From positions 62,001 through 126,000 of the forward strand of contig JAVTVY010057091.1 of NCBI GenBank assembly GCA_036873755.1: 64,000 nt of DNA, given 5' to 3'. A program made the position numbers and the translations under genes. The notes beneath the pieces were generated by a model that made no database searches, was not told the origin of the DNA, and saw nothing but the letters and a program-made list of their open reading frames with translations. Below, in pieces: positions 1 through 12,329 of this stretch (positions are counted from its first letter, which is position 1; each line of letters begins with the position of its first letter). This DNA comes from Hanleya hanleyi (taxonomy: Eukaryota > Mollusca > Polyplacophora > Lepidopleurida > Hanleyidae).

Positions 1-3000
1 GGTTTAAATAGTACTTTATTCACCTTGAGATGAAATTGAGAGCGCATTAAGACAACTTATTATTGCGTCTCCCCCCATACAAAAATATATATTAGAGCAG
101 GCAAGTTACAAATAAGACAAACATAAGAAATGATAGAGGGAAAGCTGAACAAGTGTGACCAAATCCACGATCAAGATTTACGTTTTCACGGAGAGAAGCT
201 CGGGGTGTCGCTACGAGAAAAATGAAGAACCAGATGAGTAAAATCTGTCTGGACACTGAAACAACAATCGATGGGAAGATAGAACATATTTGTAGTTTGA
301 TCTCAGAAATGATTGGTTTTTGTAATATAATCGCCCAGAAATTTTTGAATGCGCATATTAGTAACCGCATCTTTATCAAGATCGCCGAATAATATTGTTA
401 TAACCTTGTCCTCTGTAAGTAAGTCATCATGAGCATATCTCTCCTGGCGTGCAGTGTAAAAAGGAAAATGACACCTTTTGAAGTGTGGCGTGATGATTAG
501 CGAGACAGGCTAGACAAAATCTATGGCTTCCTTATCTTTGTCCCAGTGTGGGTGATAGCCAGGTACATTGTAACCTGATATGATAACTGGGCAGGTGCAG
601 ACCTATACCTGTACACAGAACCTCTCTCTAATGAACAGGGCTCAAATGTGTCAGGTGAGACAGTACAACATGAATGGCAAAGGGATTTCGGCCAAGGAAA
701 CTTCGGTTTAAACAGAATTCATATTAAAAGTTCCAGATTTTTTACTGTAGAAGTATAGGGGTTGAAGAAGAGTGGAACCTGAGTTAACATGCATACCTGT
801 ATTAACAGGAAAGCTAGACCATTCAGATTATATGGTCCATAGTTCAGGCTTCCATTGTTTTGAATCTTTGTAAACCAGAAGCCTGTTTGCACACATCTAC
901 AGCTGGAAGCCGGTTGAAATGCTCTGCCTCCTCCTCCTCTTTCTCCAGACATTTGTAATTGATTTGTTAAACTTCCAAATGGATTTTTCTCAAATTTGGT
1001 GAAGAACGTTATGAATTTGAGGTCCAGTAGAGTGGCCTGAAACTGAAAAAGTTTGAAAGGGGGTAAGACAAGGAACTTGTGTTGTGTGTTGGAAAAACAT
1101 GAAACTTTGAAAGGTTATGTACAAGGTTTGGTGGAATGACCTAAAACAAGAAAAAAAAATTAATAAATAAGAAATCCCCCTGATAGATGGAAAGTTTTCT
1201 GTTGTAGATTTAGCTATGGGATCCAATAACGAGACCTAAACCAAAAAAAAAAAAGAATATGAAAAGGGTGTTCATGGTGAATCCGCTCATAATTCAGTGT
1301 GAGGTATTAATTATTCCCGTTCATTGATTTTCCCCAGAGTTATGTCCTTTGTTGACAACCCAAATTGTAGTACATTGTTGTCCGAGCTGTATCTTGTCCG
1401 CCACACTTTCCTTGTGTAATCAACTAATCCCACAGTTTTCAACAGTAGCTCCTGGAAATTGGTGAACATGTTTAACATGGTTTGAAGATGTGCATGTCGT
1501 ATTTATGAGATGAAATATTAATTGTTGTCATATTTAGGGCATTTTGGACTTGGCTGATTTTCAGTGGGCTTCTGGGCTGCATTAGAACAGGAAAAATAGT
1601 TCAAAATATTGCAGATAACCCATTATTTCTGCATGTACTGTAGTTCCAAAAAGAAAGTATCAAAATTTAGAATTGCAGTGAGAAAAGAATCCAAAGTTAA
1701 CCGATAGATTGAATTATTTCACTGGTACTAAAAGTGTACCAGTTAAGATGGTTGGTACTCATTCTCCTATTTGTTTATTACCTAAACTGTTGGTATGCAT
1801 GTGCAGTCAGTCTTTATCAGTTTTAATTGAAATAGGAAACATATATCTACATACAAGAGAGATGGAGAATGTATCCAGTATACGTACAGTACATGTATAT
1901 ACAGAAGAAGGAACCAGTTACATGTATCTACTCAACTATTTGAGAAGACACATGTTACAGCATGCTCAATTTAGTAACGGATGATTTTGATTGGTCATGC
2001 ACACTAAAGCTGAGTGCAATCAGAGGATTTATCTGGCAGTAGGCGGAATACAATCTGATGCCATGAGAAGGGTTAGTACCATGAAGAAGACATTGTCCAA
2101 TGGGACAGTTTATACAATAAACAGTCCCCCTGTACATCAGATAAGCATAAATATACAGAATTTAGGAGATAAACCACATTAAAACACTCTGTTTGGATCA
2201 GCATAGTGTTTCTAATGGAGGGATCAGAAATATACACAAGTAAGTAGCTTCACAGACTGGATGGGAGATGGTTGTAATCTTACTAACATAGAGAGGGAAT
2301 GTTTGATAAACTGTAAACGATGGACTGTAAAGGAGGATATTAGATAGACAATTTACTAGATGAAAGGGGAAAGAGTATATTACCACCATTAACCATGTTA
2401 CCTGTAGCTGGATTTAGCCAACAGGTGGAGAAGAATTGGCAGAGAGCAGATTTCTTTGATGAGTGCTTCTCCAGAGAACGGTTTCCTTGTACTGATGTAC
2501 TCTGGCGGTTTCCTTGTACTGATGTACTCTGGCGTTAAGTATATCCACCCACCATGTTTTACAACCGTGCTATAGTTATTGTATACCCAGCAGACATCTC
2601 CAGGGGCTGGTAACTCATCTAGTGTTTACACACAAATCACGAGAATGGATCTGTGGGTCTGTCTGTCTGTCCATCAACCTGGAAAGATTTGTCAGCAATT
2701 ACCTGGAAGCCAAGCTGCTCCAAAATATACCAGATAATTTAGCCCACCTAGACAGCTAGCAATTATCCATGGTTTCTCCTTGCGTAATTTTCTACGATCG
2801 TTTGACTTTGTGCCTGTATACAGGAAGTGAAACATTTTCTTTCAGGTAATTACGTTTTCCAAAAACTGGTGTATTATTAAGACTGATCACTATGTGGCCT
2901 GATACAAACTTCCTCCATCCATAGTTTTGAAATTTGCTTATCAGTTGTCAAGATATCACCAATCTATTTCAGCCTTTATAGCTTGATGTTGATCCAAGTG

Positions 3001-3390
3001 AACTGATTCTCAGTGCATTTATTCCTTACCATAATCTTTGGAGGCACTGACAGTATGGAGTGTAATATATTGCTTTATCCCTGTGAACACAAGATATCTG
3101 TTCTGTCTGCTTTCAACTACCCCTAATTAACTGGTTATCTGTCAATGTTGATTATTCCAGTCAAATGTAGGTGGTTTGGACAGACTCCATGCTCATGAGA
3201 TCAGACTGTAAAGACAAACAAGTTCTTTGGAAGTTGAAAGTAAAAAAGAAAACAGGTCTCATCAAGATCTAGAAGAACAGTAGCATGTGTAACTTCATTT
3301 ACAGTATGATAAATGTTTGACATATACATGTATAGGCCTATGTATGTACGTTTTCTTTTTGACTTTTATTTATGCTAAATTTCTTGTAAA
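1..3390. other. Non-coding stretch, no gene recognised
   Basis: I see only short, unrelated open frames with no recognisable motifs and no exon-like pattern. The only local structure noted is an exact 27-bp tandem duplication at 2480-2533 (unit starting GGTTTCCTTG). It could be intron or intergenic DNA upstream of the + strand Ig/EGF gene. Confidence 0.5.
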
Positions 3391-3414
3391 TTGTGAATGA
3401 GGTTGAGAAAGATT

Positions 3415-3602
3415 CAGATATGTCAGATATGTCAGTTATGTCAGATATGTCAGTTATGTCAGATATGTCAGTTATGTCAGATATGTCAGATATGTCAGTC
3501 AGTTATGTCAGATATGTCAGATATGTCAGTTATGTCAGATATGTCAGATATGTCAATTATGTCAGATATGTCAGTTATGTCAGATATGTCAGATATGTCA
3601 AG
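3415..3602 (+). repeat. 9-bp microsatellite-like tandem array
   Basis: About 20 copies of a 9-bp unit alternate between ATGTCAGAT and ATGTCAGTT. Because 9 is a multiple of 3 the array stays open in several frames and yields artificial Met-Ser-Asp repeats. It is a simple repeat, not a gene. Confidence 0.9.
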
Positions 3603-3767
3603 GTCTCTAATGATTTGATTGCTTCAATGCATTTTGCTGAGAAGCAACAGAAACTTGATAATGTGATGTCTAGCACTGTAATATCACTTGTCTTTATTGC
3701 ACCATGTAAGCGTCCTGTCTTTGTCTTGTGTGCTGTCCTCAGTGTTTTGTAGGGTGGATGGAGGGTG

Positions 3768-5118
3768 CAGGTGTTCATACACGTCGTATCTAGGGGCTGA
3801 TATTCGGCCCCTAAGTTGAATAAAAAACTCAATTTTAAGCTGTGTTTATTCAATTTTTGTTGTTTCGAAGGAAAATATTCAATATTTTGAGAAAATTCAA
3901 TTTGAATGGCTTTAAAAACCGATTACGAATTGAGTTTTCTCCCCTGTTTGGAGACGGACGCCTGTGTAACAACAATACATTTCAGTCGAACTTGGACGAG
4001 AAAAGCCGACCGGTGGTGTTTTAGAACGGGATTTTCAGTAACAATCGGGTGAACTCAGGGGGACGTTTTCAAATTTGAACCCCAAACCACAAAGTCGTCG
4101 CTTTAACTTCGAGCCACCTTGAACCGTGCTGTTCTTCACTTTGTGGAGTAGTAGTCCTGCTGTGCAACCATGGAAAGGTTCAGCTTATTTGCATACGGCT
4201 TGCTGCATACGGGCTACGTATACTGTACGTTAACAAGAGCGACAGAGTAGTCCCCCCTCATGTATTGCATCAGAGCAGAACGAGGCATGCGAAGCTTTCA
4301 CTTTCCACAGCGTATATACTGTATGTCGGTACAATTTTATAGCCGTTATATTTTCCCAACGAAGTTCCGATCAAATGATTAACAATCGAGGGTAAGAACT
4401 TAGAAAAGTCGTCTAGTTAGCTTGTAGTCAGCTACGTGATAACGCACTTATATGGTTGCCAGATTCAGTGATTTCTCACGCTTATTTTCGTAACAACAAC
4501 AACACATGCTTGTTTTTGTCAAAGTTGTTACGTAGTTTATTCGTAATAATGCGCTTGGATAGAAAAGAAAATGTTTTGCTAGACATTGTCCCAATGTCAC
4601 TTAATATATCATTAAATTGTCAGACAAACTTTCTTGAAGAAATTGGTCAAACCTCATGACTTCATCAGTGTAACAGCTGACAAGTTACATTAGGAGGCTA
4701 GCATCATGCTTAATAGGTGCACGTTTCAGTGACTGATTGTAGTGTTCTGTTAATATCACAAAACAGAAGGAAATACTCTTATTAGAAAGATTGACTCTAT
4801 ATATTCTACATATAATTTTTTCTTATGTATTCATTTAAAAAGTTGATTTTCATAATCTATAATAATAAAAGCAAAACAATTTAAACAACTTAAAACTAAA
4901 CTTAAAATTAATGTATGGATCATTAAAAACAATCCCCAGCTAAATAGCTTACAAAACACCTGTGTAGGTATTTAAGCAAAAGTAGCATAGGGATGCTAAA
5001 ATCTAAAAATAGTCAATTTGATTTCAAAGAAGGGTCACTAAAATTTAAATAAATTCAATTTTCACATTCAAAAAACTCAATTTTTTGCTGCGGGTAGCTA
5101 TGAAAATGACTTCTATAA
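3768..5118. other. AT-rich non-coding stretch, possible degenerate repeat
   Basis: No convincing coding sequence is seen. Near both ends are A/T-rich blocks containing TTGAATAAAAAACTCAATTT and a related inverted AAAAACTCAATTTTTTGC block, which hints at an old foldback repeat, but the similarity is loose and I do not define its ends. Confidence 0.35.
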
Positions 5119-5129
5119 ACCCCTGGGGT

Positions 5130-5275
5130 GTCTGGTTCCATGCTGCTTCAAAGATTTCATCTTTGAAGTAGCAGGAACGCATTGGCTGGGTGGTGCTTAG
5201 TTGGTTCGTCGCGATATAGCTGAAATATTGTTGAAAGCGACGTTAAATTCTATTCACTCACTCACTCACTTTTAT
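5130..5275 (+). repeat. SINE-like element, 3' tail copy
   Basis: The sequence holds GGCTGGGTGGTGCTTAGTTG, then CGCGATATAGCTGAAATATT, GTTGAAAGCGACGTTAAA and a terminal (CACT)n run. This tail is the familiar end of a short interspersed repeat in gastropod genomes (recalled from general knowledge). A second, more diverged copy with CGTGATATGACTGAA and a (CACC)n tail lies at 15040-15212. Confidence 0.55.
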
Positions 5276-5451
5276 GATTTGATGAGTTAAGGATGGCCTA
5301 AAAGTGACTGAATTATCAGAGACCTGAATGAATCTACATTCAGCACCTACTGGTACATGTAATTTGCACAGCTAAAACTTCTGCAAATATTATTTAGTAA
5401 TATTTAACAAAGTATGGTAACTTTTATGTATTACACATATGTGAAACTTGA

Positions 5452-5822
5452 TCGATATTGATGTAGATATAGTGTCATATATCAATATATTAATTTAGAT
5501 AGTGTCATAATTCAGTACCTAATGTAGATAGTGTCATAATTCAGTCCATCAATGTAGATAGTGTTATAATTCAGTACATAAATTTAGTGTCATAACACAG
5601 TACAGTATTAATGTATAGTGTCATATTTCAGTATATAATGTTGATAGAATTCAGTACATTATTTTAGATATTGTCATAATTTAGTACTTTATTGTAGATA
5701 GTGTCATATTTCAGTACATAATGTTGATAGTTGATATTTCAGTACATTAACTTAGTGTCATAATTCAGTACATTGTGTCATAATTCAGTACATAGTGTCA
5801 TATTTCAGTACACTAATGTAGT
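5452..5822. repeat. Degenerate ~30-bp minisatellite
   Basis: About a dozen imperfect copies of a unit containing TAGTGTCATAATTCAGTACA and AATGTAGA occur back to back, with units shortened or lengthened by several bases. The degeneracy suggests an old array. Confidence 0.8.
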
Positions 5823-5885
5823 TCACTTGGCTTCAGTTGTAACCTCAGTGGGCAGTTCCAAATGAAAGCCTGCTAATAATAACTG

Positions 5886-7068
5886 TTAAAGGAGTACTTA
5901 CCTTAATTAATATCCATTCCTATTACAATGGTTAGACTCTTAAAGAAATATAACCAACTATTTTACTGTCGTTGAGGGCGATAACCTATTATTTTTATTA
6001 CAATTTGTGAAGCCATGTTTCCTCTTTGACGTCAACGTGGGCGCCGCCATTTTGCCTTTAGTATGACATGACCGATGACGTCAGCATTCAGAAGGACGTC
6101 ACAGCTAACGCTTGATCCAGGAACATTCCAACTACGGACATATGAATTACTCTGGGTCTGTGTTTTAATTCGAGGAAATAACTGGTGTAGCAATTCCTGT
6201 GGGGGTAATTTCTAAAAGGAATGTGGTTTAGGTTATCTCCGCCAACTGAAGAATTTCTTACCTAAGTTTTCCAACTGAGACTTGCCCGATTCAATTTGGA
6301 CAAAATTCGAAGTTGAGCGGTAAACTAAAAGAGCGTTCTTTGCAATTGTCCAGTGATTTGAGTTGAACGACAATGCTTCTATTAAAGTTCATAAACATCT
6401 TCTTGATTATACACTTGAACTATTAACAGGTCGGGGAAATGTGCCTCTCCGATTTTGGAGGTAAAAAAGGTCGTTTTTCTTGAATAACTCAGTAAATATG
6501 AACAAAATAGCATTTTTTTCTAAATGGCGCTTAAATTGATATATTTTCACATTGGTTTACGTGCTTTGAAGAAATTGTTGCCTATCTACTTCAGGAGATA
6601 GAAAGCGGTCAGTTGTTTTTTCAAATTGTCATTTCAACACGTTCGAACAAGTTAACTATAGATCCTATCAAAGGCAAAATGTGTTAACATATGTAACTAT
6701 ATATCAACTGAAGTGCCATTTAGAAAAAAATGCTATTTTGTTCATATTTTCTGAGTTATTCAAGAAAAACGATCTTTTTTACCTCCAAAATTGGAGAGGC
6801 ACATTTCCCCAACCTGATTAAAATCAACTCGAATGTCAGTGGATTTACTGGGTTCCTTCTCGTACAAATTATCAGCATGATCAACACGATCAACCTTAAA
6901 TTTCGTTTTTAGATGAGTATAAACTCACTTTCACTCATCTAAAAATGTCAATGGTATAATGGCGGCACCCAGTGCAATCTTATCAACATAAGTTTTATAT
7001 AATAAGGTTTGGAATAGAATTGCTGATAAATATACTCACACTCAAAAATAAGGTAAGTGCTCCTTTAA
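5886..7068. mobile_element. TTAA-flanked foldback (MITE-like) element
   Basis: The ends are TTAA followed by AGGAGTACTTACCTTA on the left and TAAGGTAAGTGCTCCT followed by TTAA on the right, i.e. a 16-bp terminal inverted repeat with one mismatch inside a TTAA target. A second inverted repeat of about 98 bp lies inside (6431-6528 against 6715-6812) and is almost perfect. No transposase frame is seen, so this is a non-autonomous element. TTAA target duplication is typical of the piggyBac superfamily; the family assignment is inference. Confidence 0.7.
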
Positions 7069-7924
7069 TTGACTATGCTTCTTGTCCAGATTCTCAAACT
7101 CCCAGCAGGATTAATATCCCCATATTTCTTGTCTATTAATATCTTCTGAATTTATGTAGACCAGAACCACATCATCTTATGAATGTACTTTTACTAGCCC
7201 AATGTTCTTTGTCAAGCATGCACAATATAAAGATGCTTGATATCACTCTGCTATAGATGCATACATGTAAACTTTTGATTTTGATTTAAAAACGATGTTC
7301 ATTTTTATCTTCAAAAAAAAAACAACAACTGATGTTGGCTGTTAACAAGGTGAACATATTTTGATAATTAATCATGGGTTAATTTATACCTGCTGTTTGC
7401 AAGACATGCTCAGACTCTGCAGTCATGCATTAGGCCCAATAATGCTGCTTACTTCAGGTATAATTTGCAAAAAAAACTTTCAGTAATCTCATCAGTTTTA
7501 GGATGTGCCCCACACTGGTTATTTGCAACAACAGCCCTGCTTGGAGATTGGCAAAAGCTCAAATGAAGGGTCATAATTTTGTATGGAAATTTCCAGATTC
7601 TTGAACTTTACAATTTACTACTCTTGGATTGAAATCTGAAGTTGTCATGGTCAAATTTCCTTGGGAACCAGCTGTCTATTGGTGTTTGATAAATACTGTC
7701 ATAGACTGTGTTGACACTTCATACAGGGTTAGGATGTGGTCAGATTGTTGTGCTGAATCTGTCATTCATAATTCCTGGTAAGTTGTCTGCTCCATGCAGT
7801 CTTCTCGTGTTATCTGACCAATCCCAGATGACCTGTGTATATTGGAGATGGACATCTGGATACAATATGTGTTACTCTCAAAAGAAGTATACAATTGATT
7901 GAATTATTAGAGTCCTATTAAATA
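7069..7924. other. Non-coding stretch, nothing recognised
   Basis: No coding or structural signal was found. One AG...GT bounded segment around 7728-7780 was considered as an exon but lacks any recognisable protein similarity. Confidence 0.45.
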
Positions 7925-8513
7925 AGTTACCAGTATTTGTGCAGTCCGATAGTATATGTAATCATTGTTTGTGCAGTCTGATACTATACGTTATCAGACT
8001 TTGTGCAGTCTGGTAGTATATGTAATTAGTGTTTGTGCAGTCTGGTAGTATGTTATCAGACTTTGTGCAGTCTGGTAGTATATGTTGCCAGTCTATGTGC
8101 AGTCTGGTGGTATATGTTACCATTCTATGTGCAGTCTGGTGGTATGTTACCAGACTTTGTGCAATCTGGTAGTATATATGTAATCAGTGTTTGTGCAGTC
8201 TGCATAAAGACTGGTAGTTTATTGTTATCAATCTTATGTGCAGTCTGGTAGTATATGTTATCAGTCTTTGTGCAGTCTGATAGTTTATTGTTATCAATTT
8301 TTGTGGAGTCTGGTATAGTGTATGTTATCAGATCTTTGTGCAGTCTGGTGGTTTATTGTTGTTATTAGTCTTTGTACAGTCTGGTAGTATATGTTATCAG
8401 TCTTTGTGCAATCTGGTAGTATATGTTATCAGTCTTTGTGCAATCTGGCAGTATATGTTATCAGTCTTTGTGCAATCTGGTAGTATATGTTATCAGTCTT
8501 TGTGCTGTCTACT
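7925..8513. repeat. ~32-bp minisatellite, left part
   Basis: Repeated units read TTTGTGCAGTCTGGTAGTAT followed by ATGTTATCAGTC, with many small variants; about 18 units. Two further units appear at 9226-9290, so the array has been split by about 700 bp of unrelated DNA. Confidence 0.85.
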
Positions 8514-8768
8514 AGATAGAGATTATTGTATACCCATTTCCATATCAGCCCTGGTATCAACCCAAGACCCCCATATCAGCTAGACGGCCGAAGGCTCGAG
8601 GGCTGATATGGAAGTCGAGGGCTGATGCCAGGGCTGATATGGAAGTCGAGGGCTGATGCCAGGGCTGATATGGAAGTCGAGGGCTGATATGGAAGTCGAG
8701 GGCTGATATGGAAGTCGAGGGCTGATGCCAGGGACGATATGGAAATGAGTATATCATAATCTATTTAT
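8512..8768. mobile_element. Small foldback element with an internal 20-bp tandem array
   Basis: The left end (TAGATAGAGATTATTGTATA then CCCATTTCCATATCAGCCCT) is mirrored at the right end (ATGGAAATGAGTATATCATA then ATCTATTTATC), giving inverted arms of about 45 bp. Between them the unit GGGCTGATATGGAAGTCGAG is repeated about seven times, sometimes with an added GATGCCA. It lies inside the ~32-bp minisatellite. Confidence 0.6.
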
Positions 8769-9225
8769 CACATATGTATAGATGAATGGTAGCACTGTAA
8801 TTGACAAAACAAGTAGGCATAGATTTTATTTTTACATGAAACTGTTCCATTGAAAACAATGGGCCTTCGGTAAAATGCCGTCAATGTTGTGAAAATTTAT
8901 TTGTCCCATCTTGATGATATACATGCAATATTATTTATCACGAAAGGTTAAAATTCAGGATCGATTATCGGATGACTACGTATACCTAAAAAAATTTAAA
9001 ATGTAACAAGATCCAAGTGAAAAGCACAAAAGTGCGCTCTGTCAGACTGCGGAGAGAATACGATGAGTTCCTCGAGGGGAAACCACTCGTGTGCGCGATA
9101 TCAACCAAGGGAGGCCTGCGCATGAGGGCAGAAATACATATCATGATATAGAACGATGTGACGTGTCATTCCACAGTATCAGTAGGGCTAAATGTTCAGT
9201 ATCATAGGCAAATATGTGATAATAT
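8769..9225. other. Unassigned segment inside the split minisatellite
   Basis: About 450 bp with no coding signal separates the foldback element from the last minisatellite units. An 11-bp inverted match (TTATCACATAT at 8764, ATATGTGATAA near 9213) suggests it may belong to the same insertion, but this is weak. Confidence 0.3.
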
Positions 9226-9290
9226 GTTATCAGTGTTTTTGTAGTCTGGTACTATATGTTATCAGTCTTTGTGCAGTCTGGTAGGAGATT
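9226..9290. repeat. ~32-bp minisatellite, right part
   Basis: Two units (GTTATCAGTCTTTGTGCAGT type) match the array at 7925-8513. They mark the far side of the insertion that split it. Confidence 0.7.
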
Positions 9291-9462
9291 TATCAGGTTT
9301 GCCAATCAAAAGCCCGTATAAAATCTCACTTGGCTCACACTTTTTCTTCTGGACATCTTTTGATACACAATTTCTAGTAAATTGTGAATGACAGATTCAA
9401 ACATGGCATGGTCCTGTCAGAAGAATAGAAATTCGAGGCTGATTTGAAAACTTTCAGAAACT

Positions 9463-9556
9463 GACATGTATGGATGACTGTTCTTGGGTACTCCATCACT
9501 CTCTACTGACATGTATGGATGACTGTTCTTGGGTACCGTACTCCATCACCCTCTAC
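9463..9556. repeat. 49-bp direct duplication
   Basis: ACATGTATGGATGACTGTTC and the following TTGGGTAC...CTCCATCAC...CTCTACT block occur twice in tandem with small differences. Confidence 0.75.
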
Positions 9557-9559
9557 TTA

Positions 9560-11460
9560 CATGTAGCACTTGATTGTCTTGCGAACATGCCATGTGACCC
9601 ATTTCTTCAACCCATCCAACTCCTGATCCCTCTGTGTAATCTACACAGAAATGTTATTAAACTACTAATATATTATCATTGCAGAAATATAATGTAAGCA
9701 GTATTTTCCTTTTGTCAAGCCTCGAGCTCCATTCTCACTTATCTGACCACTGAGTCATATGAAGTATTTTGTATTCTGCAAATATAACATATGTTTTAAA
9801 GAAATTATTTTGGCCTGAACTTTTGGACAGAAAGATCAGTGAGAACACAAGGTCATAGTGTTGGGAAAAATGTGATTTCTTTTTCTGCCTTAGTTGTATC
9901 ATTTGTTCCCTGTGTGTATGGGAGGAACTTGTCCAGCTGTCTGCCCCTCCAGGTCAGGGAGGGAGGGAAGGGAAGAGAAGAATTAACTCAGTCTGACATC
10001 TGTGACTGGACAGGAGTGGGCCATGTTATACCCTATCCATCATCAACCTCTCTACCCTTATCAGGTGTTGAGAGACCAGACTCTATGTCCCCTAAGATTG
10101 GAGTTTGATTGAGAATTTATTGCCAGCAATGGCTATCTGATTGTCACCTTACAATTCATCATTTAAAATGGAATATACTCTGACAAGCTGGATAAAATAA
10201 AAAAAGACATTCCTAAATAAAGATAGGCTTCTAGGAGGCTGACAGAGGAGCATTTGAGATGGTTATTTACTACTTCGTCATTTCTTCTGGGGAGGAGTGA
10301 TGATCCAGGGTATTGGGGATGTGTATAAACTGTCCAGGGCCCAGATTATACTGTTGCTGCTGAAATCAACACTTCATATGAGCTTGAAGTAGAGCTATTA
10401 TAAAAGAAATTCAGGTAGACAGGTGACATGAAGGCACTGGCTGTTCATGAGTTATAATCTCATATACTTGAGATGATAAATTGATCTGCATTAGGAACCT
10501 ATATATAAGATAAAAGTCAGTACCATAATGTAACTGTTTAATTTGTTGCTGAATATAAATTGAGTGTTTCTAGACTTACGGCAGGCATATCTCAACTGTG
10601 TATGTACATGTTATAATTCTTCAGATCTCAAAATCTTTTCCAAATCTGTATTTTTATGCAAAATTTGGCATTTGCTTTGTAATGCAAAAATGGAGGCAAA
10701 ACATGAAAATATGGAACTGAGTTGTTTCATTAACTCTCAACATATTAGACCTTCATGCATGTCTATGATCATGTACCAAGAAGAACATGCACACACATGG
10801 TACCGGTGTGTCAGTGGTGAACATGTATATAATTAGATCTGGTCAAGTGGTGACATTCCAGTCTTGGAGTGCTGTCCCTACTCACCCAGGTTAATAACAA
10901 CTATCAACAGGTGTCCATGCGGATCTCATTAACATCAAAGGTTTGACTTATACTGAGGCCATGCAGTCTTACATTCTTAGTCTGTATAACACATGGCTGA
11001 ACACTGGTCCTGTCCACCTTAACTTCTGGGGTGAATTCTATCTGGGAAAATGTTTCACCTACTAATGTCAGACTTTCAGCTGCTACAGTGTGCATCACTA
11101 TGCAGGCTAGCTATTGCCAGAAAAGCACTATTCGATATTTACTGGTCATAGAATGATGCAGAATACCTGGTTGGAAATCCAATAGTCTGTACATCTTTAG
11201 TACCAAATAAGAAGAGATATAAAGTCACTATAACAATAATTACCTTTGACGTCTATATGCACCTATGATATCAGGTAATCAGACCTTAGCTGACGGGTTT
11301 GAGATCAGTAACTTTTCTGCTCTATTTGCTTCATATTTGGGGATCAGGAGTTAGATATGATTTGTAACAACTTGTCTCTATTTTAGATACATGTATGTGT
11401 ACATGCGGTAAAATCAGGTTAATCCTGGAGGGAAATTCTGTTGTTATAATTAACACAGGC
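9560..11460. other. Non-coding stretch, nothing recognised
   Basis: Only short random frames are present; none shows a protein motif or codon pattern I can support. Confidence 0.45.
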
Positions 11461-11464
11461 ATGG

Positions 11465-12260
11465 ATAGTTGAATAAATGGCGTAAATGGCGTCGAGCTCA
11501 AATGGTTCTCTGATTATCTGGTTAGATCCCAGCGTGTAAATTTTAAGGGATGTTTATCAGAATCTGAGAGTGTGAATTATGGAGTGCCTCAAGGATCTAT
11601 CCTTGGGCCTCTGCTCTTTATTCTATATATCAATGATTTACCTGATGTACTAACGGACTCAAAAGTTGTTCTATATGCTGATGATACAGCTATATTTTAT
11701 TCAAATGAATCAGTTGTCCAGATCAATCAGACGTTGTCTATTTGGCTTAGGAAAACTGTTTAACTTTAAATGTTTCAAAAACAAAATGTATGTTGTATGG
11801 TACACGGCAACGACTAGCCAGAGTATCCAAGCTTGATGTTAAAGTCGATAGTAACCAAATAGAACAAGTTGAAGTTTTCAAGTACCTAGGAGTATATATG
11901 GACTCCTGTTCTTGACTTATAAGGAGCATGTGAGCAAAATATGCTCAAAAATCTCACAGCGTCTCGGGGTACTGAGTAGGACTCGAAAGTATATATCACA
12001 AGACTGTACTAAGTTACTATTTAGATCAATGATATTTCCTTTGTTCGATTATTGCGATACAGTCTGATCAAACTGTGGTATAACACTACGTCAAAGATTA
12101 CAAGTCCTTCAAAACAAAGGTGCCCGTATTATTCTAGGGTGAGGTAAACGTGAGCATGCTGCTGACATGATGTCCGAGTTGTCTTGGACGGACGTGCAGA
12201 CGAGACAGGAACGGCACCTACAGGAAATGGGTTTTAAGTGTAAAAATAAGATGGTTCCTT
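11465..12260 (+). pseudogene. Decayed LINE reverse transcriptase, 5' fragment
   Basis: Around 11480-11760 the + strand encodes the core of a non-LTR reverse transcriptase: a KWFSDYL-like block, then [20 protein letters not shown], then YADDTAI with the catalytic YADD box. After about 11760 the frame is broken by stops and shifts but remains recognisable (KTKCMLYGTRQ, VEVFKYLGVYMD, then a KCKNKMV block near 12235). The motif order fits the Jockey/CR1/L2 group. The coding sequence stops abruptly at about 12260, where a hairpin-headed element is inserted, and resumes at 14369 with matching sequence. No 5' part (endonuclease) is seen adjacent. Non-functional copy. Confidence 0.85.
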
Positions 12261-12329
12261 TTTACCCCTCAGCCTATTAGGCTGCGGGGTCTTGTCGTTG
12301 GCATGTACGTCTGGTCGTCCGGTCGTCCG

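Noticed and set aside
3393..3752. Met-Ser-Asp repeat protein
   Set aside because: Produced by the 9-bp microsatellite; the non-repeat tail has no similarity to a protein family.
5130..5275. Functional tRNA gene
   Set aside because: The tRNA-like boxes are degenerate and followed by the known SINE-type tail; no cloverleaf could be drawn.
7728..7780. Possible small exon between CATACAG and GTAAGTTG
   Set aside because: The encoded peptide has no Cys pattern or similarity to the Ig/EGF gene modules; splice-like borders alone are weak evidence.
7938..9290. CRISPR-like spacing of repeats
   Set aside because: The units are contiguous minisatellites with no unique spacers, and the genome is eukaryotic.
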